Notes: a model not told the origin generated them from the letters alone. Shown: positions 1-11,116, numbered from the stretch's first letter. The stretch is DNA of 64,000 nucleotides from Zygnema cylindricum (GCA_037447655.1 JBBHKE010000716.1:64798-128797), one strand, 5' to 3'. A program made the numbers and translations.

Positions 1-764
1 GAAGTTTTGAAAACGTTCTCTCTTTTCGATACTCTCTTTACTCAACAACAATGCGTTCGTTTTAGTAATTGTCAACTCCTTTTTGTAGTATATTTTCTGT
101 TCAATGACTTAATTTGATTTATAAGTAACTTGTTTCTTTTTTGTAGTAACTCAAGCATTGTCTTCGGGTTTGTAGAACTCGCCAAAACAATCTCTTTAAA
201 AACACCATAATCATTACAATTTGTTATTTTTGACAAAAAAATATTGTATATGCGGACGCTACATCTACACGCGTATTCGGTCGGAATACAGAAAATCTTT
301 ATCCAATTTTTTAGTATTTCATTCAGTATGCAACTTCACTTCTATGACAAGGCCGGGCGTTCAAAAATTCACCTTTGGGCTTCTGTTACGAACTCAATGA
401 TGTTTTTTCTTTGTTCAATGAATATTTAGTTTAATTCAGTAACTTGTCTTTTATATGATGTTTTTCCTCAACTGTTAATGATTTTGCTTGCGTAACAACA
501 ACTCATTTCTCTCATAGCTTTTCTCTCTTGCAAAAGTTTTGAAGGTTAAGCAAGCAGGTCTTGTCGCAGTTTTGGTGAATAAAATTATCGTGAGCTTTAT
601 CCGATTCTTGTGTTCTTTGTTTAAGTTTATGAAAAACTGAGCCTTATTTGTTCCTCTGTGTTCTTTGTTCCCGAGTATTGAACCTTACTGGGTGAAGCTG
701 ATGAATTTTCATCTGAACTGGACTCCCCGCGGTGTTTCCGTACGGAACTGGACTCCCGTACTTC
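1..764. other. No recognisable gene
   Basis: AT-rich sequence with only short, unconvincing ORFs. No retroelement domain, RNA gene or clear repeat was recognised. The right edge touches the truncated left end of the E1 LTR, where homology to the intact 3' LTR starts at about 765. Confidence 0.5.
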
Positions 765-1969
765 CGTACTTGTCATGTACGAGTCGGTCCCCTCTTGATG
801 TCCTACATACAAGTCCTTTGGGCGACGCTCTTTTTGTCCTACGTACGTTTATTGTTCCTTGTTTGATTCTCTTTTATGTTCTTGGTTGTCTCACTGTGCT
901 TTTTATTGTCACCTGAATATACGTCATTACTTTAGGTTTTAGTCCTCTATTCCAATAGGCGGTCCGATTAAACATACAGAGACGTCACCTGGCAGGGTTT
1001 ACCGGAAGGGTCTTCCATTCGGTCGGGCGAGTAAACGACCTCTCACCTGCGTTGGCTCATTTTGGTTGGTACAATGTAGATTAGTATTCAGATTTTAACA
1101 ATCTAGAAATATTCTTCAAACGGAAAATCTGCACATAATATTTGTAACCGCGGTTAATGATTTGTACGAAAAATTTGCGACCAAATTTTACTTTTGAAAT
1201 TGGAAATCAAAATTTTGAAACGGAATCGCAAAAAGGCGCGGCAAAATTTGAAGGTCGGTGGATGTCAGAAGGAGCGTGTGAGTATACTTTTGGTGGACCT
1301 ACATCCAACGTGGTGGAAGGCACATGGCGTGTACGACGTGTAGGCTTCTCATCGCCTGTTCGAGGTGGACATTTTTTTTTCTTTTTCACGTGTACCAATG
1401 ATACACGACCAGTGTGAAGCAACTCTTCGCGAGAAGAGATTTTCCTCACAGTGGATGATTTGCACGATTGCTTTGTGGATCTGAAAAAGTGAAACATCGG
1501 ACGGTCAAGACTTACGCCTATAATATTGGAGTATCCTGCCAGCTATCCAGTACACATGTTTCGTCAAACAAAAAAAAAAGTAAAAATGGTACAAATATGT
1601 ACAAAAACGTACGGCGTCTAGTAAACAACCCCACTTTTCCTCTAATGGAAGACCACCCTTAGTCACATTTTTACATTGTCGCCTTAAAGTCAATCCCTTA
1701 GAATTTAGTCTACAATTAATCGAATCTCGTCTTAGCGTCAATCCTTTAAGAACTAGAATACATTGATTAGAATCTATACTACAATTCTTTTTGTTACAGC
1801 GCACCAAAGAGCGCTTAGACTCCACAGTAATTAGCACTGTGTAATTTGTATATAAGGAACTTTTTCATTTGAAGAAATCATCCCAAATTCAATTTATTTT
1901 ATCATTTCAAATGCATTGGTCTTCGCTTTTGTGTATGATTTCATGGCGTCCGCCAATCCACCTCCAATA
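765..1969 (+). repeat. E1 5' LTR, truncated and interrupted
   Basis: Aligns with the 3' LTR at 12718-13256 from the words around TACTTGTCAT to the common end CCACCTCCAATA. The left ~50 bp present in the 3' LTR (beginning TGTTAAGGG) are missing. A 714-bp insertion at 945-1658 splits the alignment. The end at 1969 abuts a half-tRNA-type primer-binding site. Confidence 0.75.
945..1658. mobile_element. MITE-like insertion in the E1 5' LTR
   Basis: This 714-bp block is absent from the E1 3' LTR. It is flanked by TTAGTC on both sides (939-944 and 1659-1664), consistent with a 6-bp target-site duplication. The right end, read inward, resembles the AGGGTGAAGTTCCAT terminal repeat seen at 15.9, 16.6, 17.8, 41.0 and 54.3 kb. 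A related word (AAGGGTCTTCCATTCGG) lies inside the left part near 1005. It contains no transposase. Confidence 0.55.
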
Positions 1970-1980
1970 GGTTATGGACC
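1970..1980 (+). promoter_or_regulatory. E1 primer-binding site, half-tRNA type
   Basis: GGTTATGGACC directly follows the 5' LTR. It matches the first part of GGTTATGGGCCCACC, the complement of the initiator tRNA-Met anticodon arm, with one mismatch. The later part has decayed. The better preserved E3 and E4 sites support the reading. Confidence 0.55.
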
Positions 1981-1989
1981 TGGCTAAGC

Positions 1990-2860
1990 CACTTCCAGAT
2001 GTTTGATAGCCAAAATTTCTATGATTGGTCTTTTTCCACCATGCATTTTTTTAAACACTAGAATATTTGGGATCACTTTATAGGCATTTATAGACATACC
2101 ATCATTGCCTCCTCAAACATAGCGGGAGAAAAGGCTAAAAGAGAGAAAGAAATAGTTGTATGGAAAAAAAAGGATCAGGACGCACACGCTCGCTTGATGA
2201 TGGCACTCACTACCGAACGCACTCGTGTTATTCGCGGCGCCTCTACTTCCGCCGAGGCTTAGAATCGTTTACAAACGGCTTATATTCAAATTGGATGGGC
2301 CACCCGTCGTATTAAAAAATGAGCAATTTTAAATTACATGAAAAAGCCTACGGATTCGATGCAGGACTAGATTAAGACAATCGAATTATCCGCAAGAGAG
2401 TGCACCGTGATAGGAGTGCACCTTTACGGCGAGGATATTTCCTCTACCTTTTTAGAAGGACTCCTTGCAACCTTTTCCCCTTTTATTTCCTCTTTCGACA
2501 ATTTAGACCAATCCATTTGTTTTCACCCTCTTGGTACAAAACTCTTACACGAAGAAACCAAAATTCTCTCCTATTCTACAACAAATCTTTCCCATGCAAA
2601 TGCTTTTATTGCCAAAAATAAAAAAACTAACCCACGGGGGGTGCAGCGCTCGTTTTGTGCGTATTTCAAAACAAAAGGACACGCCATTGGAAACTACCAA
2701 AAATGGGCTAGGCGTAAGGCACCCGAGGCTTCCAATCCCACTAAACTCGGCATGAAAGCCAAAGTTGCCCATGCCACTCCACCGGTTCTTCCCACCTCCC
2801 TCCATACCCTTTTTTTCCTCCAAATTTAACTTATCCTTACCATTATTCTCCTTCTCGATA
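1990..2860 (+). pseudogene. E1 gag remnant
   Basis: In shifting frames this region reads like a copia Gag (UBN2 type). A segment near 2010 contains NFYDWSF, a segment from about 2160 reads WKKKDQDAHARLMMAL, and 2407-2829 stays open for 140 codons. At about 2655 the sequence FCAYFKTKGHAIGNYQKW is a decayed CX2CX4HX4C zinc knuckle whose second and third cysteines are lost. Several stops and frameshifts interrupt it. The product would have been the nucleocapsid-like coat of a virus-like particle; it cannot be made from this copy. Confidence 0.7.
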
Positions 2861-3009
2861 CCTCCCACAATCTTTTATCGTCGTGGCGCACTATGCCTTC
2901 TCGAATTCCGTTACCCCCCCTTGACCTGTCGCTTCCTCCTCTCCACATTTTTCCTCATATTCTCCCACTCCATTAGTTACCCCATTTGGACTCCCTCCCT
3001 CTCCTGAAT

Positions 3010-4105
3010 TCGGATATGGCAGTGTTGCTCACCATACCGCAAATCTAATCATTCATGATACTCGATTCTCTAAAGGATTCGCTTATGAGACGACGACATT
3101 CTATTGGCCACTCACCCTGGCAACGTAAACGTCCCTAATTCGTCTATTCACATTCGCAACATACTTTTTGTACTTTGTTTAGCGAAAAATATTTTTTTTT
3201 TTGTTAATGTCGCCACCTTTGACTATCTAAAAGCTCAATTTAATGATAATAAAGTAACTTTTATTAATACAAACAACAACACCACTGTTGGTTTTACCGT
3301 AGCTCTGTACATTTTGATATCTTGAAGTACATAAAAAATATTTGCCTTAATTGGCATTTACGCTATGGTCACTTGAACAACGACATTCTAACTACTTTGC
3401 CAAATCTTGTAACAGGACTAAAGTTTTTTCTTAACAAATATTTGGATTTTTGTCATGGTTGCGTGCAAGGCAAAATGTCGCGTCACTCTTTTCTAACTAG
3501 CACTACACGTGTCACTGAACCAGGTTTTTAGGAATTTTATTTTTTAGGATTTTTTTTTAGGAATTTTAGGCGTTAGCAGAAAATTTCCATCAAAGACGAA
3601 TCGAAGTCCTTCGAAGCGATAATGGTGACGAATTCGTCTCCAATCAATTCTCTAATTTTCTCGCGCAACATGGAATCGCACACCAATTAACTAGGCCTTA
3701 GACTCCCAAACAAAATGGCGTCGCGGAAAGGTACAATCACACATCAATTGAAATGGCACGCTCCATGTTGTACTTTTCAAATCTGCCTTTTCAATTTTGA
3801 GCTGAGGTCGTCGTATGCAGAAAGTACTTACACAATCTTTGTCCGAATAACGCTTTACCCCCAAAACTACTCCCATGGAAGCGTGGTCCTCCCTAAAACC
3901 AGATTTTCGCCACCTTCGAATCTTTGGATGTGAAGCTTAGTACAAAGATCTCCTCCAATCGAACGACAAATGGGGCGTTCACGCCATCCGTGGCACATTC
4001 GTTGGGTACGCTCCAAACTCTGAAGCGTAGTGTATTTTGTGTCCTTTTTAACGTCGCGCCATGACCACTTGAGAAGTGACTTTGAACAAAACTCCACTTC
4101 TCCAA
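3010..4105 (+). pseudogene. E1 protease-integrase remnant
   Basis: From about 3030 the frame fragment VAHHTANL recalls the copia protease start. 3104-3325 holds a decayed IHIRNILFVLCLAKN segment matching the protease to GAG-pre-integrase linker. 3322-3531 keeps the HHCC zinc-binding module (WHLRYGHLN, then CHGCVQGK). Around 3597-3720 another frame keeps the integrase signatures RSDNGDEF and KQNGVAER. Stops and frameshifts separate these pieces, so the copy is inactive. The order protease, integrase, then RT places it in copia rather than gypsy. Confidence 0.8.
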
Positions 4106-4166
4106 ACTATGTCTCGCGCGCCTCTCTTTTCGCCTCCTTCCCTTCTATCTGATTTTCCTTTTCTCT

Positions 4167-4715
4167 CCCTCCACTCTCCTCCTCTCCTCAATCTTCCTCC
4201 ACAATCTTCTAACCCATTCGATCTCTCCTACCTTACACTCTCAAAGCCCTCTTACTCAAATCGGTCCGTTCTTCCCACTCTTCCCCTCTTTCCCTCCTCA
4301 CTCTTTTCAATTCCCCCTCAACCTACGTCTTCTCCTTCCCCCATTGCCTTACCGCCAGCTCCCATCACTCCAATAAACCACTCATCCTTTGTTCCTCTCC
4401 TTCACGTCACAACCTGTAAAAAATATATTCCTCCCCAAAATTCCATTTCTCCCTCTCTCTCTCTCTTTCTCAAGATAATCCTTTTTTGACAATCTCTCCC
4501 CCCACCTTATTTTCCCACACACCTCGTCTTGAGTCTTCCCCTTCTTAATTACCTCGCCGAAACCCCTCACGCACTCGAGCTCCTCCCTCTCGTCTTATTA
4601 TCTCCATAGGCCATGCCTCTCTTGCTTATGCTTACTCAGTTGGGGCCTTTTGCCTCTCTCATTTCAACCCCCCTCTCTCTCAAATCAGTCCTAAAAGACC
4701 CTAATGACCCCTCTC
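4167..4715 (+). repeat. E1 linker duplication, copy 1
   Basis: A pyrimidine-rich stretch coding for Pro/Ser-rich sequence, corresponding to the variable integrase-RT linker of copia. It is a direct duplicate of about 10594-11115, with the same order of words (GATCTCTC, ACCGCC, CTCCTC and the GGCCATGCCTCTCTTGC block). The two copies would be adjacent without E2, which inserted at the end of this copy with target duplication CTCTC. Confidence 0.75.
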
Positions 4716-5186
4716 TGTAAAGAGAACTATAAACCACTCAGATTAAACTTAATGGCACAGCGGAAGCATTCACCATTAATCATACACATAAGAACATTCA
4801 CAGATCACATCGGCCAATATAAAAATATATTACACCGAAGCTTTTTCTGTACATAATTTCTCTCCCTTTTTGTTACTTAACCTTTTATCCAAACTGACTA
4901 CTATATTAGTCTACACAACACACAACAAACTTTAGAATACACGGCACAAAAAAACGTGCCTCTCAAACACCTCACTACAAGTCAACATCTGGCAGCAAGA
5001 CTGAAACAGTGTGCTAGTCAGCACACCCGGTACCACACACCACAATAAACCAAAACAAACGTACAACAAACATACTACCGTACCGAACAAACAAATATAC
5101 GTGACGCAAACCGACATACAAGACTTAGACGAGAAATCGAACAAAAGACTGAATCGTCAACACCCGATTCCACAAATGTCCTAACA
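4716..5186 (-). repeat. E2 3' LTR
   Basis: A 471-bp LTR, nearly identical to 10122-10593. In sense orientation a GAGAGGGGAAA polypurine tract (complement at 5187-5197) directly precedes it. Confidence 0.93.
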
Positions 5187-5265
5187 TTTCCCCTCTCATT
5201 GTGGAATATTCTCACAGCAAGCCTAGCTTAGGCCTACCTCTCACAAAAACATCTTGTATTGCTGA

Positions 5266-6765
5266 CTAAGTAAGCATGTCAGCTGCTTCCTCTACACTAG
5301 TAACAAAGACAAATTCAAGTTCGTTTTCTCTCACTAAATCTCGAATAAAATACCACTGAATTCTGATATGTTTAGTCCTTTTATGAAATATAGGATTTTT
5401 GATCACTGCCATAGAACTCATGCTATCAAAAAATACATTCATACATCCAACTGGAATGCATAACTCTCCAAGCATTTCTTTCACCCAAACCGCAGCCTTC
5501 GACGCATGTCAGGCTGATACATATTCGGCCTCTGGTGAACTTAAGGCCACTGGCCATAGTCGACTGAACTCCATGAAATAGCTGCTCCACCGAATAAAAA
5601 TGCATATCCAGAAGTTGATTTTCCGAAATCATAATCTCCTCCCCATTCTGCATTGCACTTTCCAAAACATTCCAAATCTCCTTCCGATTCAAAAACCAAT
5701 CCGAGGCTGATCGTGCCAACCAAATATCGGAAGATCCGTTTCACCGCCTCCCTATGCGATTTCTTTGGTGCTTGGCAATACCTATTGACAACAAAAACTG
5801 CAGCTGAAATATCTGGACGCGTTCCCACACTCAAATATATCAAACTGCCGATTGCTTCTCGATACGACACCTTAACTGTCTCCAAATTTTTTGACACTCA
5901 AATATTGCTCTTTCGGATCCAAGGGAGTTGAAAGCGATTTAGCATCAGTCATAGAAAACCGTGCTAAAACCTCCTTGCAATATTGCTCTTGACTGAGCTT
6001 GATGCATCCAGATGCATCCCGAATAGCCTCAATTCCTAAAATATATTTCACATCCCCCAAATTCGTCACTTTAAAATGTTGCCGCATAAATTTTTTTAAA
6101 TCCATAATCACAATCAAGCTATCCAAATTCATGATGAATTCATCAACATAAACTGAAAATATCACTTCATTCTCACCTTCACCTTTCAAATAAACACCGG
6201 AATTTGAAGTAGTCCGAACAAAACCGAAATCAATTAACACCTTATGGAGTCTTAAATACCACGTTCTCGGGGCTTGCCTCAGCCCATATAAAGACTTCCG
6301 AAGTCTCCACACAATAGTTGGTTGAGAAGTCACCCCCTCCGGAACTTTCATATACACTTCCTCTTCAAGCTCACCATTCAAAAAAGCCGTCTCCACATCC
6401 ATTTGATGGATGTGTTTCTTACCAGCCGCTGCCAAGGCCACAATCATTCTCAAAGAATCAAACTTAACAACGGGAGCATACGTTTCAGTATAATCAACCC
6501 CCTCTCGCTGTTGAAAACCTTTACACACTAATCTCGCTTTATACTTTATCACCTCACCAGACGCACCTGTCTTTGTCTTAAATACCCATTTGGCGTCAAT
6601 AGCTTTCTTACCCGATGGTAATTCAACCTCTTCAAAAGTCCGATTATCAACAATTGACTTGTATTCCTTTTCCCAAGCCGCCTTCCACTTAGTTTCCCAC
6701 TCACCCAAATTCCGAGCCTCCGAATAAGATTGAGGATCTCCGAAACCGGAAATTGTGTCATTCAC
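5266..6765 (-). pseudogene. E2 reverse transcriptase-RNase H
   Basis: The main ORF 6765-5872 (297 codons) continues the frame of the upstream gag-integrase ORF after a single TAG. It carries copia RT blocks: KAIDAKWVFKTK, KARLVCKGFQQ, HQMDVETAFLNGELEEEVYM and LYGLRQAPRTWY. The catalytic YVDD box reads YVDE, which should abolish polymerisation. A frameshift near 5890 moves the frame to 5897-5541 (SYREAIGSLIYLSVGTRPD). A second break near 5540 leads to the RNase H end at 5484-5266 (VKEMLGELCIPV, KHIRIQWYFIRDLV). These lesions mark it as a pseudogene. Confidence 0.9.
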
Positions 6766-6771
6766 TAGTTG

Positions 6772-9700
6772 CTATAAGAGGAAGTCATCCTCTTTAGCCT
6801 CTGAAATAAAGTAATTAGAGTTCGAAACATCTCCACCAAGCCGATCAAACGATAATCTGGCCGGTTTCTTCCCCTTCGTCTCACGGGTACTTCGCCGAAC
6901 CACATTCACATCTTCTTCTTTATCATTCTCTTCCCTCACTGATGGTAAGCTACCTTTTGATTTTAATGTAGACTGAGTTCTTACTGAAGACCGAGAACTC
7001 AAAATCCCATCGCTTCGGACATCGGAATCTGATTTTCGAATTGGAACAAACCGATCGAACTTCACTTTGGTAAGAGGAACTTCTTCCTCATCGGAATCCG
7101 ATTCCTGCAAATCCGAATTCTCTTCCACTTCATGTTTCTCCTCAAAATCTAAATCCTTCTGTACTTTCCCAGCTGATTCCATTACGGATTTAAGATCCTC
7201 GTGGAAATCAACATTTCGAGATTCAAACACCACTCTCCTACTCGGGTCATACACACGGTACAGGCTCCCTTTGGTGCTATACCCAACAAATATTCCTGTC
7301 CAACTCCTCGCAGAAAATTTCCCCATCCTTTGTGTACGTTCAACATAGACGGTTGCCTTACATCCCCAAATGCGTAAATGTCGGACGGACGGCACAACCC
7401 CACTCCACAACTCATCCGGGGTCTTATCACCCGAAATTGAAGTCAACCGCCGGTTGCAAATGTAATTGGCGGTGAGAATGGCATCTCCCCACAAAAAGAA
7501 ATTTTGCCCACTACTATGTATCATGGCACGGACCATTTCTTGGAGAGTTCGATTCTTTCTCTCCGCAATCCCATTCGATTCGGGAGAATAAGGAGCCGTA
7601 AATTGCTGCCTAATCCCCTTCTCCTTACAAAACTCCGTGAAAGCCACAAATTCACCTCCGTTATCCGACCTCACCGATTTCAATTTGTGGTCCGATTGAC
7701 GCTCGGCCATCACAACCCACTCTTGAAACTTCTCAAAAGCATCCGATTTATGCTTCAACAAATGAACCCAAGATTTCCGTGAATAGTCATCAACAATAAC
7801 AAAAATGTAGAGATGCCCACCCAAAGACCTTGGCATAACATGGCCACAAAGATCCACATGAATAAGTTCTAATGGACTTTTGGCCCGATGCTTTACATCT
7901 TTAACCGGATGTGGCTTGCGTTTTTGCTTCCCCTTACTACAACCACCACATCCATTCACCTTCTCTCCGGTAGTGAGTTCCATTCCTCGAACCGAAGAAT
8001 TTCGAATCATCCGCTTAAGGTTCCCCTCGGAGGTATGGCACATACGGTGATGCCATAGACTGAGGTTACCTTTCTGGAGTGAAAACTGATTGGCCAAAGA
8101 CACGGCCTGACCCTTAACTTTCGGTCTTCTCCAAATCAAGCAACTATGCATGCTATCCGTCACGAATCCAGAAGCCACTTGTGTCCCTTTAGAATTTTCC
8201 ACTACGATACTGAAATCTGATTTTGAAACCACTTGACCGCCGGCTTTCTGAATCTGTGGTACACTTACAAGATTCACGGCTCCATTCGGAATGTAGAGAG
8301 CATTATGAAACCTTGTTGAAGTCACTCTCTCATTTCCGAACACATCTTGAACCGGTAAGTCCAACCGAACGGTTCCGATTGTATCAACTGGGATCACATG
8401 GCCACTAGCAACCTTAATGTTCTTTGGAACTGTCAACGTGATCATCTCCTCAAAGAGTGTCTTATCCGTACACACATGATGAGTTGCACCGGAGTCAATA
8501 ATCCACTCCGTAGTAGCATCCTCATCAAAAACCGAATCCAAATCCATGTCAAGTGAAATCGAGAAATTTTGAAATCCATCTCCGGACTTGTCACCAAACT
8601 CCGTGTAATACCCATGACTTCCTCCACGACTGGGCCCACGACCTCGGCCTCCACCACGGCCACGGCCACGGCCACGGTCACCTTGTCCACCTCCTCTTTC
8701 CGAACCACCATCAACTCTATCATAACATTGTGTACTCACATGCCCCCAACGCTTACAAATGTAACACTGTTTTTCCTTGTCTGGACATTCAGCCGCAAAG
8801 TGTCCTTGTTTTTGGCACTTGTAGCACGTAACGTTCGAGGCATTAGAATCAGCCTGAACCTTACTGCCATTCGGTCTCTCTCTTCCACCTCCTCTACCGC
8901 CGCCACCTCGACCTCGGGGTGTTCCCCTTGGAGCCCCTCCACGAAGTAGATTGAGATCTGGGGTTTCAAGTGCGGCAGCAACATTGAGCGAGGCTGTTTT
9001 TCCGGCCCCTTTGCTCGAACCTTCCCTTGCTTTATCTACTTTCTTTAAATAGCTCACGGCATATTCATACGTTGCCCGCTTCTTGGACTGGAGAATATCA
9101 CAAGGATTCCGAAGATACTCCGGAAGGCCGTTTAGAAAAACTTGAAGTTTGTGCTCCTCATCCAACATTCTACCAAGATTGGTAAGTTGTTCGACAAGAA
9201 TATTAAACCTCTTAACAGCATCATCAATTGATTCATTCGGCTTAAACTTGAATTGAATTAATTCTTTGAAGACATATTGCCCCTTATCCTGTACTCCTTT
9301 CTCAAACTGACCCTCAAGGCCCACCCAACACTCATGTGCAGTGCCGTAGGCCAAAAAGAAGTCTAAAGCCGAACCCGTACAACTTTGCATTAATCCAGTG
9401 TAGGCGGAAATATCCTTTCGCAACCACAACTGTCGACCTTTCAAATCCTTGGGCCTCTTTTCTTCACCTGTAACTATCCTCCACAAATTTTTAAGGACCA
9501 ACTGTCCTCTGATGTATTTCTTCCACACCATATAATTCGAACCATTAAACAATATGGCTTTTCCGGGCATCCGGAAAGAATCATCTTTCTCAACGTCATC
9601 TCCAACATCCAGGTCTTCATCCACCATTTTTGCCTTTCCTTTCCGTATCCTATTTTTCTTAGCTTTTTCATCTTCACTGCTTTCTGAATTTTCTGAACTT

Positions 9701-9813
9701 TTCGAGCTTTTCGAACTCTCACTGTCACTGGAGCTGGGACTCGGCCCCTTCATTTTCTTCTTTCCTTTACTGACTTTCTTTTCTACCTTACTCCTCTCTT
9801 TCATTGCCCGCAT
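6772..9813 (-). CDS. E2 Gag-protease-integrase ORF, ends at premature TAG
   Basis: A 1013-codon ORF on the minus strand. The acidic, serine-rich N-terminus is followed by a UBN2-type Gag (about 90-290). Two CCHC zinc knuckles follow (CYKCQKQGHFAAEC near 330, CYICKRWGHVSTQC near 350). The aspartic protease motif WIIDSGATHH is near 440. The HHCC module has CGGCSKGK. The integrase DDE core comprises HVDLCGH, RSDNGGEF and SNGIAERKNRT. It ends at TAG (6769-6771). A paralogous fragment at 19428-19562 has TGG at this site, so the stop is a nonsense mutation, not a designed end. An open frame at 9801-10082 in another phase (ATG at 10067) suggests the true Gag start lies upstream and was cut off by a frameshift. 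Confidence 0.92.
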   Translation of the reverse strand: MRAMKERSKVEKKVSKGKKKMKGPSPSSSDSESSKSSKSSENSESSEDEKAKKNRIRKGKAKMVDEDLDVGDDVEKDDSFRMPGKAILFNGSNYMVWKKYIRGQLVLKNLWRIVTGEEKRPKDLKGRQLWLRKDISAYTGLMQSCTGSALDFFLAYGTAHECWVGLEGQFEKGVQDKGQYVFKELIQFKFKPNESIDDAVKRFNILVEQLTNLGRMLDEEHKLQVFLNGLPEYLRNPCDILQSKKRATYEYAVSYLKKVDKAREGSSKGAGKTASLNVAAALETPDLNLLRGGAPRGTPRGRGGGGRGGGRERPNGSKVQADSNASNVTCYKCQKQGHFAAECPDKEKQCYICKRWGHVSTQCYDRVDGGSERGGGQGDRGRGRGRGGGRGRGPSRGGSHGYYTEFGDKSGDGFQNFSISLDMDLDSVFDEDATTEWIIDSGATHHVCTDKTLFEEMITLTVPKNIKVASGHVIPVDTIGTVRLDLPVQDVFGNERVTSTRFHNALYIPNGAVNLVSVPQIQKAGGQVVSKSDFSIVVENSKGTQVASGFVTDSMHSCLIWRRPKVKGQAVSLANQFSLQKGNLSLWHHRMCHTSEGNLKRMIRNSSVRGMELTTGEKVNGCGGCSKGKQKRKPHPVKDVKHRAKSPLELIHVDLCGHVMPRSLGGHLYIFVIVDDYSRKSWVHLLKHKSDAFEKFQEWVVMAERQSDHKLKSVRSDNGGEFVAFTEFCKEKGIRQQFTAPYSPESNGIAERKNRTLQEMVRAMIHSSGQNFFLWGDAILTANYICNRRLTSISGDKTPDELWSGVVPSVRHLRIWGCKATVYVERTQRMGKFSARSWTGIFVGYSTKGSLYRVYDPSRRVVFESRNVDFHEDLKSVMESAGKVQKDLDFEEKHEVEENSDLQESDSDEEEVPLTKVKFDRFVPIRKSDSDVRSDGILSSRSSVRTQSTLKSKGSLPSVREENDKEEDVNVVRRSTRETKGKKPARLSFDRLGGDVSNSNYFISEAKEDDFLL

Positions 9814-10082
9814 CCACTCATCAAAAGTAAAACGAGGACTGGGCTCAAAACTGGTACCACTGCCACTGGTCCTATTCTGACTGAAGGGATCCGGAGGAAG
9901 GGAGGAATAAAACCGGGTCTGTCCCCTCCAAAGCCCCCTCCAAAGCTGAGTTCCTTTTCACTAGGCTCACGGGAAGGAACTTCGGGGGATGGCTGGTCCT
10001 CCAAAGGCTCCGGTGTAAGCCTTTGACCGACAGCTGAAGATGGAGTGCATTTCTTCTTCTTTCCCATCCTGCCGAACCTCAC
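9801..10082 (-). pseudogene. E2 Gag N-terminal frame, shifted
   Basis: A Lys-rich then Pro/Gly-rich reading frame just downstream of the E2 primer-binding site, with an internal ATG at 10067 (MGKKKKC). It overlaps the start of the main ORF in a different phase. The main frame upstream of 9813 stays open only to about 9965, where it meets TAG and TGA. A single frameshift between the two would explain both. It could instead be untranslated leader. Confidence 0.4.
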
Positions 10083-10107
10083 ACACTCCTCCCTGGGAGT
10101 AAAGCCT

Positions 10108-10119
10108 GCTCCGATACCA
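10108..10119 (-). promoter_or_regulatory. E2 primer-binding site, tRNA 3'-end type
   Basis: On the minus strand TGGTATCGGAGC lies two bases inside the 5' LTR. It matches the usual plant PBS TGGTATCAGAGC, complementary to the 3' end of initiator tRNA-Met, with one mismatch. This contrasts with the anticodon-arm PBS of E1 and E3-E6. Confidence 0.9.
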
Positions 10120-10121
10120 AA

Positions 10122-10593
10122 TGTAAAGAGAACTATAAACCACTCAGATTAAACTTAATGGCACAGCGGAAGCATTCACCATTAATCATACACATAAGAA
10201 CATTCACAGATCACATCGGCCAATAAAAAAATATATTACACCGAAGCTTTTTCTGTACATAATTTCTCTCCCTTTTTGTTACTTAACCTTTTACCCAAAC
10301 TGACTACTATATTAGTCTGCAGAACACACAACAAACTTTAGAATACACGGCACAAAAAAACGTGCCTCTCAAACACCTCACTACAAGTCAACATCTGGCA
10401 GCAAGACTGAAACAGTGTGCTAGTCAGCACACCCGGTACCACACAACACAACGAACCAAAACAAACGTACAACAAACATACTACCGTACCGAACAAACAA
10501 ATATACGTGACGCGAACCGACATACAAGACTTAGACGAGAAATCGAACAAAAGACTGAATCGTCTAACACCCGATTCCACAAATGTCTTAACA
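10122..10593 (-). repeat. E2 5' LTR
   Basis: A 472-bp partner of 4716-5186, followed on the plus strand by the CTCTC target duplication. Confidence 0.93.
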
Positions 10594-11115
10594 CTCTCCA
10601 CCTCCCCGCAATTTTCCCCCACAATCTCTTTACATGTTTGATCTCTCATACCTTACACTCTCAACACCCTCTAACTCGAATGAACCGGTTCTTCCCACTC
10701 CTCCCCTCGTTTTTTCCTCACCCTCTTCAATTCCCTCTCTACCTACCTCTTCTCCTTCCTCCATTGCCTTACCGCCTGCTCCCACCACCACTGCAAATCA
10801 CTCATCCGTTTTTCCTTTCCTTCCTATCGCAACTTTAAAGAACCAGCTCCTTCCCCATATTCCCTTTCTCCCTCTCTCCCTATTTCTCAAGATGATCCCC
10901 TTTTTGACAATCTTTCCCCCACCATATTTTTCCACAAATCTCCTCTTGAGTCTTACCCTTCCCAGCTACCTCGCCGAAACCCCCCACGCACTCAAGCTCT
11001 TCTCTCTCATCTTAGTAGCGCCATAGGCCATGCCTCTCTTGCTTATGCTTACTAAACTGGGGCCTCTGCCTCTCTCATTTCAACCCCCCTCTCTCTCAAA
11101 CCCGCCCTAAAACGG
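10594..11115 (+). repeat. E1 linker duplication, copy 2
   Basis: The second copy of the pyrimidine-rich Pro/Ser linker of E1. It contains an open frame at 10634-11026 whose codons parallel 4076-4489. It runs on into the RT remnant, whereas copy 1 ends at the E2 insertion. Confidence 0.75.
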
Positions 11116-11116
11116 C

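Larger units (their letters stand above)
4716..10593 (-). mobile_element. E2: Ty1/copia LTR retrotransposon nested in E1
   Basis: LTRs at 4716-5186 and 10122-10593 flank a gag-pol region on the minus strand. The element is bounded by the 5-bp direct repeat CTCTC (4711-4715 and 10594-10598). In sense orientation the LTR runs TGTTAGGACA to CTCTTTACA. The LTRs differ at roughly eight positions plus one indel over about 471 bp, so it is moderately young. A canonical primer-binding site and a polypurine tract are present. The coding region has one amber stop, a substituted RT catalytic residue and frameshifts, so this copy is defective. Confidence 0.95.

Noticed and set aside
1941-1955. E1 primer-binding site at TGGCGTCCGCC after ...TTTCA
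   Set aside because: The 3' LTR shares sequence well beyond that point, through CCACCTCCAATA, so the LTR ends later and GGTTATGGACC is the better site.
4076-4489. 137-codon Pro/Ser/Leu-rich ORF as an independent gene
   Set aside because: It is the linker region of the E1 pol, duplicated at 10634-11026, and ends at random stops.
8553-9880. Several long plus-strand ORFs opposite E2 gag
   Set aside because: They mirror the GC- and codon-biased gag of E2 and show no domains of their own.
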